From positions 1 to 64,000 of the forward strand of contig JADJWF010000005.1 in the NCBI GenBank assembly GCA_016716505.1: a stretch of DNA of 64,000 bases, read 5' to 3'. This DNA is from Verrucomicrobiota bacterium (GTDB lineage Bacteria; Verrucomicrobiota; Verrucomicrobiia; Limisphaerales; J093). Below the pieces are notes generated by a model. The model did no database searches and had not been told where the DNA came from. It saw only the letters and a program-made list of their open reading frames with translations. This document shows positions 17,518-24,625 of this stretch, in pieces. The translations under genes were made by a program, and so were the position numbers. Numbering within the stretch: the stretch's first letter is position 1; the number at the start of each line of letters is the position of its first letter.

Positions 17518-18630
17518 TCAAGGAGTGCCAGAGGGCGCCAGCGGCTGCGCCTGGACGACCGCGCCGTCGTGTAATCCGGCAGCGCCCACCACCACCACCT
17601 TCTCGCCGACCGCCACGCCTTCCGTGATCACCACCGAGCTGCGGATGAAGTCGTCTGTCTGGACCCGGCGCTGGCGGGCGCGGCCGTCGTCGTCCACGAC
17701 GAACACCGCCAGGGCATCCGGGCTGCCGGGGAGGCCCACCAAGGCAGAGAGGGGCACCGCCACCGCGTCCGGCGCGAAGCGCGGCCGCGGTCGGATCTCC
17801 ACCGAGGCGGTCATGCCGGATTTGATGGCGCCGTCGTCGTTGTTGACCTTGATCACCACCCGGAAGAGCCGCGACCCCTCGCGCGCCGCCACGCCGACCT
17901 CCGTGACCACGCCTTCGCAGACCGGCCCGCGCGGCGTGCCCTCGAGGGCGCGAATCCACACCGCCTGCCGCTCGCCCGGCCGAATCTCCGGCAGCACGCG
18001 GTCCGGCACGCCGAGCTCGACCGAGACGGTCTTGAGATCCGCGAGTCGCAGGACCGGCCGGCCGGGCATCACCGTCTCGCCGGCGTTCGCGAGCCGGGCG
18101 ATGATCGTCCCGGTGAACGGCGCCCGGATGATCGAGTCGCGAAGGTTTTGACAGGCCCGCTCGAACTCCGCCTCGGCCGAGCGGTAGGCGGATTGAATGG
18201 CGTCCATCTCCTGCTGGGAAATCGCCTTTTCGGCCAGCAGCTTCACGTTGTTGGTAAAGCGCGCCGCCTCGTAGTCGAAGCGCGCGCGGGCCTGGTTCGA
18301 GACAGCGAGGAAGTCCGCCGGCTGCAGCCAGGCCAGCACGGTGTCTTTCTCCACGGGCGTCCCTTCGCGCCAGTCGCCCTCGGCATTGCCGATGCCCTCG
18401 ATGATGCCGCCCACGCGGAAGCTCAGCTCGGTTTCCGTCTCGCCGCGAATGATCCCCAGGTAGGTCTGGCTGGCCCCGGGGCCGGCCTGGCTGACGAGGT
18501 TGGTCACGGCGCGGGCGACCTCGTACCGGACCACCGGCGGGGCCGGCGGCGGGGCCGGGGGCCGCTTGCAGCCGGAGCCTTGGATCACGAGCGCAATCAA
18601 ACTCAGTGTCGCAAGCGTACGAATGTTCAT
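17518..18630 (-). CDS. RND-pump membrane fusion lipoprotein
   Basis: A 370-residue periplasmic adaptor of the AcrA/MexA class. The N-terminus is a lipoprotein signal ending GSGC (Cys21), followed by a Pro-rich linker. Then come a barrel-sandwich hybrid domain (SFRVGGIIEGI, STIIRAPFTGTIIARLANAGETV-like half), an alpha-helical hairpin between them (AVSNQARARFDYEAARFTNN to FERACQNLRDS), and C-terminal beta-barrel and membrane-proximal domains. It bridges the downstream RND pump and an outer-membrane TolC-type channel. It begins 12 bp after the ABC permease stop, so the ABC-type and RND-type pump genes are probably on one transcript. Confidence 0.9.
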   Translation of the reverse strand: MNIRTLATLSLIALVIQGSGCKRPPAPPPAPPVVRYEVARAVTNLVSQAGPGASQTYLGIIRGETETELSFRVGGIIEGIGNAEGDWREGTPVEKDTVLAWLQPADFLAVSNQARARFDYEAARFTNNVKLLAEKAISQQEMDAIQSAYRSAEAEFERACQNLRDSIIRAPFTGTIIARLANAGETVMPGRPVLRLADLKTVSVELGVPDRVLPEIRPGERQAVWIRALEGTPRGPVCEGVVTEVGVAAREGSRLFRVVIKVNNDDGAIKSGMTASVEIRPRPRFAPDAVAVPLSALVGLPGSPDALAVFVVDDDGRARQRRVQTDDFIRSSVVITEGVAVGEKVVVVGAAGLHDGAVVQAQPLAPSGTP

Positions 18631-18642
18631 TTCCTCTCCCTT

Positions 18643-19782
18643 TCAATCCAGCGTCTGCCGATAGCGGTTGATGGCCACAGACAGCATCACCACCACGAAC
18701 AGCCCGATCGGCCACAAGTCGGGCAGGATGTCCGGCACGCCGTTGCCCTTCAGCGCGATGCCGCGGACAATCCGGATGAAGTGGGTCAGCGGCAGAACCT
18801 CGCCGATCCACTGCGCCCAGACGGGCATCCCGCGAAACGGAAACATGAAGCCCGAGAGCAGGATGTTCGGCAGGAAGTAGAAGAACGCCATCTGCACCGC
18901 CTGAAGCTGGTTGTGCGCGAGGGTCGAGAAGGTGATGCCCATCGCCAGGTTGGCGGCGATGAAGGCGAGGATCACCGCCAGCAACAGCGGCACGCTCCCC
19001 AACATCGGCACGTCGAAAAGAAACCGGGCCGCCAGGAGGATCAGCGTCACCTGCACATATCCGACAAGGATGTAGGGGATGAGCTTGCCGATCATGACCT
19101 CGCCCGGCCGCACCGGCGTGGCCAGAAGGTTCTCCATGGTGCCCCGCTCGCGTTCGCGGGTGATCGCCAGCGCGGTGATGATGACCATCGTCATGGTCAG
19201 GACGACCCCGAGGAGGCCGGGCACGACGTTGAACTGGGTGATGATGTCCGGGTTGTAGAGGCGGTGGATGCGCACCTCGACCGGGCCCGGCTTAGCGCGC
19301 AACGTCGCGTGCGGGCCCTGCAGGTCGCGGTCGAAAACGGTCTCGGCGAGAGTGGTCAGCGCCGCCACGGCGTAGCTGGTGGCCGCGGGATCGGTGGCAT
19401 CCGCCTCCAGCAGCAACGCGGGCCGTTCGCCCCGCAGGAGCCGCCGCGCGAAGTCCTCCGGGATGGTCAGCCCGAACTGCACCCGGCCCTGCTTGAGCCG
19501 TTCCCGCAGTTCCGCCTCGGTCGCGACCACCTCGGTGATGGCGAAGTAATCGCTGTTCCGGAGGGACCAGATGAGCGAGCGCGCGAAGGGGCTGGGATCG
19601 GCCACGCGCACCGCCGTCGGCAGGTGCTTCGGATTCATGTTGATCGCGAACCCGAAGAGGATCAGTTGCAACAGCGGAATGCCGACCATCATGCCGAAGG
19701 TCAGCCGGTCGCGGCGCATCTGGATGAACTCCTTGACGACCACCGCCCAGAAACGGCGCAGATTGAAGGCGTGCGAGGTCAT
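18643..19782 (-). CDS. ABC-2 type exporter permease (YbhS/YbhR-like)
   Basis: A 379-residue ABC-2 permease. It has a first membrane helix after MRRDRLTFGMMVGIPLLQLILFGFAI, a large extracytoplasmic domain, and five C-terminal helices with the family motif ITRERERGTMENLLATPVRPGEVMIGK. The real start is the ATG at 19782, which overlaps the stop of the ATPase gene by 4 bp (ATGA); longer frames upstream are antisense-like readings inside the ATPase gene. Only one permease gene is present where E. coli YbhFSR has two, so it probably works as a homodimer. It should move hydrophobic compounds together with the neighbouring ATPase and HlyD protein. Confidence 0.92.
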   Translation of the reverse strand: MTSHAFNLRRFWAVVVKEFIQMRRDRLTFGMMVGIPLLQLILFGFAINMNPKHLPTAVRVADPSPFARSLIWSLRNSDYFAITEVVATEAELRERLKQGRVQFGLTIPEDFARRLLRGERPALLLEADATDPAATSYAVAALTTLAETVFDRDLQGPHATLRAKPGPVEVRIHRLYNPDIITQFNVVPGLLGVVLTMTMVIITALAITRERERGTMENLLATPVRPGEVMIGKLIPYILVGYVQVTLILLAARFLFDVPMLGSVPLLLAVILAFIAANLAMGITFSTLAHNQLQAVQMAFFYFLPNILLSGFMFPFRGMPVWAQWIGEVLPLTHFIRIVRGIALKGNGVPDILPDLWPIGLFVVVMLSVAINRYRQTLD

Positions 19783-20705
19783 GCGGCCCAGTTGTCCCTC
19801 GCGGTCTCCATCAGGCTGATGAAGACATCTTCGAGTCCGGATTCGACGCGTCGCCAGGCGCGTCCCGCCGCGGAGAACTCTCCGGCCACCGCCGCCAGCG
19901 CCGCGGCGTCCCGGCCGCTGACGTGCAGGGTATTGCCGAAGGCCACCACCTGCTCCACGCCCGGCCGGCCCCGCAGCGATTCGGCCAATTCCCACAGGCC
20001 GGGGCCGCTGACCTCCCAGGTGGTCAGCCCGGCGGCGGCAACCACCTCGGCCGCGGTGCCGCGCGTCAGCAGGTTGCCGTAGGCGATGTACGCGAGGCGA
20101 TGGCAGCGCTCCGCCTCGTCCATGTAATGCGTGGTGATCAGGACGGTGAGCCCCTCGGCCGCCAACCGGTGAATCTCCTCCCAGAAGTCGCGGCGCGCCT
20201 TGGGGTCCACGCCGGCGGTGGGTTCGTCCAACAGCAGCAGCGCCGGCTGATGAATCATGCACGCGGCGAGCGCCAGGCGTTGCTTCCAGCCGCCGGAGAG
20301 CTGGCCGGCCAGTTGACGGCGGCGGGCCGCGAGACCCAACGCTTCCAGACTCCGATTCACCGCTTCCCGACGGCCCGCCACGCCGTAGATGCGCGCGATG
20401 AAATCGAGGTTTTCCTCGATGCTCAGGTCTTCGTAAAAGCTGAAGCGCTGGGTCATGTAGCCCACGTGCTTCTTGATCTCGCCGGCCCGCGTGCGGAGGT
20501 CGAAGCCGAGGCAGGTGCCGCTGCCGGCATCAGGTGTCAGCAGCCCGCACAGCATCCGCAGAAACGTGGTCTTGCCGCTGCCATTGGGGCCGAGGAAGCC
20601 GTAGATCTCGCCGCGCCGCACCTGCAGCGCGATGTCATTGACCACCGTGCGGTCGCCGAACCGCTTGGTGATCCCCCGCACATCAATGGCCAGGTCGTCT
20701 TTCAT
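19779..20705 (-). CDS. ABC transporter ATP-binding subunit (YbhF-like)
   Basis: A 308-residue ATPase: Walker A GPNGSGKTT at 39-47, Q-loop in GYMTQRFSFYEDLS, signature QLSGGWKQR, Walker B LLLLDEPTAGVDP and switch H-loop TTHYMDEAERC. MTQRFSFYEDLS and DEPTAGVDPKARR are typical of the ABC-2 multidrug-export subfamily (CcmA/YbhF). The C-terminal 80 residues are the accessory domain common to this subfamily and end in ESGLEDVFISLME. It is translationally coupled to the permease. A second nucleotide-binding domain, present in E. coli YbhF, is absent. Confidence 0.94.
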   Translation of the reverse strand: MKDDLAIDVRGITKRFGDRTVVNDIALQVRRGEIYGFLGPNGSGKTTFLRMLCGLLTPDAGSGTCLGFDLRTRAGEIKKHVGYMTQRFSFYEDLSIEENLDFIARIYGVAGRREAVNRSLEALGLAARRRQLAGQLSGGWKQRLALAACMIHQPALLLLDEPTAGVDPKARRDFWEEIHRLAAEGLTVLITTHYMDEAERCHRLAYIAYGNLLTRGTAAEVVAAAGLTTWEVSGPGLWELAESLRGRPGVEQVVAFGNTLHVSGRDAAALAAVAGEFSAAGRAWRRVESGLEDVFISLMETARDNWAA

Positions 20706-20802
20706 GGGAACCGGAGACCGGCGCGGGCCGGCAGAACGGACCGCCCCAGCGCGTCTGAGGCCATCCGCGGACTTCGGACGTCAGAGGTCGCACCCAGCAC
20801 GG

Positions 20803-21807
20803 TCATGGCATCACCTGCACGTCCACGGGCTGTCCCGGGCGAAGGGTTTTCGCCTCGGCGGCCGGGACCTGGGCCTCGACCATAAACACCAGTTTCGCCC
20901 GGTTCTCGCGGCTGTAGATGACCGGCGGTGTGTACTCCGCCCGGGTCGAAATGTAGGTGATCGTCGCCGGCACCGGCGCCGCCAAACCGTCCGCACGGAG
21001 TGCCACGCTGCCACCAATCTTCAGCGCCGCCACCTCACCCTGCGGCACGAAGAACCGCGCCTTCAGATTGTCCGGCGGCAACAGGGACACCACCGGCACG
21101 CCGGCGGCCACGAACTCCCCCTCGCGAAACAAGGTGTCGTGAACGCGCGCCGCCACCGGCGCGGATTGAACCTTGTTGTCAAACGCCCAGCGCGCGCGAT
21201 CCAGGGCGGCGGCCGCAGCCGCGAGGTCGGCTTCGCCGGCGCGGATTTCATCCTCGCGCGCTCCCAGCTCGGCCGTCTCCAGTTCCGCCTTCAGCGAGGC
21301 GACCTGGGCGGCCTCGGCGTCACGCTGCGATTGTGCGAGGTCGAGATCGGCGGCGGACAGCACCGTATCCCGCGCCAACTGGCGCCGTCGGACGAGGTCC
21401 GCCTCCGCCCACTTGAGATTGGCTTCCGCGCGCGCCAGACGGGCGCGGAGGGCGGCCAGTTCCGAGGGGCGCGAGCCCTTGCGGAGGTTGTCGAGACGCG
21501 CCCGGGCCTGAGCCACGCGGTGTTCGGATTCGGCCACCGCTGCCGCCTCGGCCGCACGCTCCAACTCGAACAGTTCATCGCCCGCCCGCACTTCCTGTCC
21601 CCGCGTCACCGCCAGCCGGACGAGCCGCCCGGCCAACGGCGCGCCCACGTGGACAAACTCGGCCTCCAGGTAACCCTGGTAGCCGGTCGGGCCGGCCGGT
21701 CGGCAGCCGGTGAGGCCGACGAGCAGCAGGGCGAGGACAGCGCCGGCGGGTGAACCCGCGGCGACCCGCAGAACCTTACGACCAGGCGAGGGCAGCAATG
21801 ATCTCAT
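20803..21807 (-). CDS. HlyD/YbhG-type membrane fusion lipoprotein
   Basis: A 334-residue periplasmic adaptor. The lipobox LTGC lies near residue 35 behind a hydrophobic stretch (AVLALLLVGLTGC). A biotinyl-lipoyl-like half motif (VGAPLAGRLVRLAVTRGQEVRAGDELFELE) is followed by a long alpha-helical coiled coil rich in Ala, Arg and Glu (about residues 75-190). The second half motif (VQSAPVAARVHDTLFREGEFVAAGVPVVSL) and a beta-barrel domain complete it. It is the natural partner of the ABC-2 exporter 97 bp downstream. I chose the ATG at 21807 (MRSLLPSPGRK) over 21843 because it leaves the palindromes in the divergent promoter outside the gene. It starts about 85 bp from the divergent TetR gene. Confidence 0.88.
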   Translation of the reverse strand: MRSLLPSPGRKVLRVAAGSPAGAVLALLLVGLTGCRPAGPTGYQGYLEAEFVHVGAPLAGRLVRLAVTRGQEVRAGDELFELERAAEAAAVAESEHRVAQARARLDNLRKGSRPSELAALRARLARAEANLKWAEADLVRRRQLARDTVLSAADLDLAQSQRDAEAAQVASLKAELETAELGAREDEIRAGEADLAAAAAALDRARWAFDNKVQSAPVAARVHDTLFREGEFVAAGVPVVSLLPPDNLKARFFVPQGEVAALKIGGSVALRADGLAAPVPATITYISTRAEYTPPVIYSRENRAKLVFMVEAQVPAAEAKTLRPGQPVDVQVMP

Positions 21808-21830
21808 CGCAAGAGCGCGCACCGCGCGGG

Positions 21831-21860
21831 GACATGTCAGCACCCGGGGCTTGACATGTC
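21831..21860. promoter_or_regulatory. Paired GACATGTC palindromes with embedded -35
   Basis: The 8-bp palindrome GACATGTC occurs at 21831-21838 and again at 21853-21860, exactly 22 bp apart (about two helical turns). The second overlaps TTGACA (21851-21856), a consensus -35 facing the TetR gene. The spacing suggests a same-face binding pair for a dimeric regulator. Confidence 0.5.
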
Positions 21861-21867
21861 AAACAAA

Positions 21868-21891
21868 TGTTTGAAACAGTGGTTTCAAACA
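21868..21891. promoter_or_regulatory. Probable TetR operator (10-bp perfect inverted repeat)
   Basis: TGTTTGAAAC at 21868-21877 and GTTTCAAACA at 21882-21891 form a perfect inverted repeat with a 4-nt spacer, ending 1 nt before the TetR start codon. Size, symmetry and position suit autoregulation by the adjacent TetR protein and control of the divergent export operon. Confidence 0.75.
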
Positions 21892-21892
21892 A

Positions 21893-22618
21893 ATGACTGA
21901 AGCAGCCGTTCACCGATCCCTCCCCCCGCGGGCCTCCTCCGGACCGGCGGAAACCCGGCGCGCGCTCCTCGCCGCGGCGGGTGCCGTCTTCGCCGAGCGC
22001 GGTTTCCGCGAGGCCACCGTCCGGGACATCTGCGACCGGGCGGGTGCCAATGTGGCCGCCGTGAACTACCATTTCGGGGACAAGGAACGCCTCTACCTGG
22101 AAGTCCTGCGGCAGGCGATGGCCGAGATGAACGCCCGCTATCCGTTCGACGGCGGCCTGCCCCGCGGGGCGCCCGCCGAGGTGCGGCTGCACGCCTTCGT
22201 GCACAGCCTGCTGTCGCGGCTCTTTGACAACGGCGAGCACGCGTGGCTGGGGCGCCTGATGGCCCGGGAGATGATTGACCCGTCGAACGCCCTCGAGGTG
22301 ATGATGACGGACCGGATCAGACCCATGGCCGAGCATCTGGGGGAAATCATCCGGGAGCTGCTGCCCGCGGCCGTGGACGAGGACACCGTGTGGCTGACCG
22401 GCTTCAGCATCGTCAGCCAGTGCCTGTTCTACAACCACTGCCGGTCGGTGGTCAGCCGCCTGCGGACGGATCTCCCGCTGGACCATTCCGCGGTCGAGCG
22501 GTTGGCCGATCACATCACGAGCTTGTCCCTCCGCGGGATTCGGGGTCTGGCAAAGACGCCCTTGTCCCGTCGTGTCAGTCGCACCAAACCCTTTGGCGCC
22601 GTTGCCCGGCGCCGCTGA
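21893..22618 (+). CDS. TetR/AcrR-family regulator (CecR/YbiH-like)
   Basis: A 241-residue repressor. The N-terminal TetR helix-turn-helix is clear at about 25-68, with ATVRDICDRAGANVAAVNYHFGDKERLY. The C-terminal ligand domain has the YHF-linked pattern of CecR/YbiH-type regulators (DUF1956), which in E. coli control the ybhFSRG export genes; here it also sits next to a Ybh-like ABC exporter. It is followed after 21 bp by the TolC gene and faces the HlyD gene across an 85-bp region with the inverted repeat described separately. The most direct reading is that it represses both divergent units and is released by a substrate of the pump. Confidence 0.92.
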   Translation: MTEAAVHRSLPPRASSGPAETRRALLAAAGAVFAERGFREATVRDICDRAGANVAAVNYHFGDKERLYLEVLRQAMAEMNARYPFDGGLPRGAPAEVRLHAFVHSLLSRLFDNGEHAWLGRLMAREMIDPSNALEVMMTDRIRPMAEHLGEIIRELLPAAVDEDTVWLTGFSIVSQCLFYNHCRSVVSRLRTDLPLDHSAVERLADHITSLSLRGIRGLAKTPLSRRVSRTKPFGAVARRR

Positions 22619-22639
22619 ACGCAATTCTACCCAATTACC

Positions 22640-24103
22640 GTGAAAACTCCCGCTGCCACACTCCCATTCCTTCGCACCGAAACGGGCTTCGGCTGCTTCC
22701 GGACCCTCGTCGTCGTCCTGCTTTGGGGCTGGGCTGCCGGGGCGTCGTCCGATCCCGCGCCGGCCGGATCAACCGGCCTGCCGCCGTGGTTGCGTCACCC
22801 GCTGTCGCTGGCCGACTGCCTGAACATCGCCTTTGAGCAAAACTCCGAGGTCCTCAAGAGCCGCAAGGACATCGAAGCGGCCACGGGCCTCGCGATCCAG
22901 ACCCGGGCCATCATCATCCCCAAGGTGCGGGCCTCGGGGGATTACTCGATTCGACAGGACAGCAACGTGGACACGCTCGAGGTGCCGGCGATTCCTGGAA
23001 TAACGGGCGGTCTTCCCGTGATCAACCCGGGCGATCAGAACTGGTCGGCGGGCATCCATTTGGTCCAGTCCCTGTACGAGGGCGGCCGGATGAGCGCGTC
23101 GTGGAAGACCGCCCGGCTCCTGAAGGAGCAGGCGCTGGCCCGCCATCACACCGTGCTGGCGGATGTGGCCACGGAGGTGCGCGTGGCCTACTACAACGTG
23201 CTCCTGGCCGAGAAAGAGATCGAGGTCAGTGAAGCGTCGGTGGAGTTGCTCACGCGCGAACTGGAAGACAGCACCCGGCGGTTCAACGCCGGCACGGTGC
23301 CGCGGTTCAACGTGCTGCGGGCCGAGGTGGAACTGGCCAACGCCCGGCCGCGGGTGTCGCGCGCCCGCAACGGGTATCGCATCGCCAAGAATGTGCTCGT
23401 CAACGCCCTCGGCTACCGGGTGCCGGCGGACATCTGGGAAGACATCCCGTTGCAGCTCACGGATACGTTGGAACTGCCGCGCTTTGATCTGGCCGTGCCG
23501 CAAGCGCTGGCCCTCGCCCTCGAGCGGCGGCCGGAATTGGTCGCCCTGCGCAAGAACGAGGAACTCCGCAAGCAGGGAGTGGTGACGGCCCGCGCGGGCT
23601 ACCTGCCGCGCATCGAGGGGTTCGTGGGTTACAGCGCGCGCAAGTCCATGTTCAGCGCCGACCTGGGCGATGACGTGCATGGCTGGGAGGCGGGCGTCCA
23701 GGCGACGTGGAACCTCTTTGACGGCGCGTTCACCCGCGGCAAGGTGGCCGAAGCCCGCGCCTTGCAGGAACGAGCGGAACTCGAGACCGACGACACCACC
23801 CGCCGCATCGAACTCGAGGTCCGCACCGCCTACTCGACCCTGATCGAGTCGTGGGAGGTGCTCGAGTCGCAGCAGAAGGTGGTCGAGCAGGCCGAGGAAG
23901 CCCTCCGGCTCGCCCGCGCGCGAAGCGACGCCGGGACCGGGACGCAGCTCGATGTGCTCAGCGCCCAAACCGCCCTGACCGACGCCCGAACAACGGAGAT
24001 TCGCGCCCGGCGCGAATACGCCGTCGCCCGCACGCGACTGGAGCGGGCCATCGGCGCCTACGTGCCCGAAGTGCAGGAGCGGACCGCTGGCTCGGTAAAG
24101 TGA
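22640..24103 (+). CDS. TolC-family outer-membrane efflux channel
   Basis: A 487-residue outer-membrane channel that should form the trimeric exit duct for the nearby pumps. It starts with GTG and has an N-terminal signal (hydrophobic LVVVLLWGWAAGASS). Two repeated TolC halves are visible: LSLADCLNIAFEQNSEVLKSRKDIEAA at the start of the first, and LALALERRPELVALRKNEELRKQGV at the start of the second. Long amphipathic helices run through 160-260 and 380-470. Both the RND pump and the ABC exporter in this locus need such a channel, and it is the only one here. It is probably co-transcribed with the TetR gene. Confidence 0.93.
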   Translation: MKTPAATLPFLRTETGFGCFRTLVVVLLWGWAAGASSDPAPAGSTGLPPWLRHPLSLADCLNIAFEQNSEVLKSRKDIEAATGLAIQTRAIIIPKVRASGDYSIRQDSNVDTLEVPAIPGITGGLPVINPGDQNWSAGIHLVQSLYEGGRMSASWKTARLLKEQALARHHTVLADVATEVRVAYYNVLLAEKEIEVSEASVELLTRELEDSTRRFNAGTVPRFNVLRAEVELANARPRVSRARNGYRIAKNVLVNALGYRVPADIWEDIPLQLTDTLELPRFDLAVPQALALALERRPELVALRKNEELRKQGVVTARAGYLPRIEGFVGYSARKSMFSADLGDDVHGWEAGVQATWNLFDGAFTRGKVAEARALQERAELETDDTTRRIELEVRTAYSTLIESWEVLESQQKVVEQAEEALRLARARSDAGTGTQLDVLSAQTALTDARTTEIRARREYAVARTRLERAIGAYVPEVQERTAGSVK

Positions 24104-24124
24104 CCGCGTCGCCGCCGGCTGACC

Positions 24125-24568
24125 CTACGCCAGCAATTCGGCCGGGGCCTCCTGGATGCGGTCGGCGATTTCACGCGGGATGCGGGTGGAGGTGAGTTGG
24201 CCGTCAGGACCGTGGGCCACGCACACGACGGTACAGATGCCCCGCGCCACTTCGACCGGTGGCCGGGCGGTGAGGTTGTGAAACTTGAAGAGGTAACTGA
24301 GCACCTTGGCCTTCTTTTCCCGCACCAGCAGATGGATCTCGACCAGGTCTTCGAATCGCAGCGGCGCCTTGAAATCGCACTCGACATGGACCCGCGGAAA
24401 GCCCAGCGGCGGATCCAGGTGGCGCATCATCACCGAATATCCGAGCGAGCGGAAAAACGCGTGCTCGGCGCTCTCCATGTAACGGAAGAAGTTCGAAAAG
24501 TGGACGATCCCCGCCGCGTCGGTCTCGGAAAACTCCACCCGGCGCTGGAGTTTGAACTCGTAAGCCAT
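24125..24568 (-). CDS. Acyl-CoA thioesterase, hotdog fold (YbgC-like)
   Basis: A 147-residue single-domain hotdog thioesterase. The conserved active-site region reads VEFSETDAAGIVHFSNFFRYME, with Asp17 as the usual catalytic residue of the 4-hydroxybenzoyl-CoA/YbgC class and the His-Phe-x-x-Y pattern behind it. It should hydrolyse acyl-CoA thioesters in the cytoplasm; some family members work with the Tol-Pal system, but no tol genes are nearby. It converges with the TolC gene across 21 bp. Confidence 0.88.
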   Translation of the reverse strand: MAYEFKLQRRVEFSETDAAGIVHFSNFFRYMESAEHAFFRSLGYSVMMRHLDPPLGFPRVHVECDFKAPLRFEDLVEIHLLVREKKAKVLSYLFKFHNLTARPPVEVARGICTVVCVAHGPDGQLTSTRIPREIADRIQEAPAELLA

Positions 24569-24625
24569 GCCGCGAGTGTTTGCCGCCGCGGCTGACTTGG
24601 CAATCAGGCTCGCGGCCGGCCGCGA

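Noticed and set aside
14040..17627. 1195-codon open frame on the plus strand
   Set aside because: It is exactly antisense to the RND pump gene. Its composition is rich in His, Arg, Gln and Asp with no domain, as expected from a GC-rich mirror frame.
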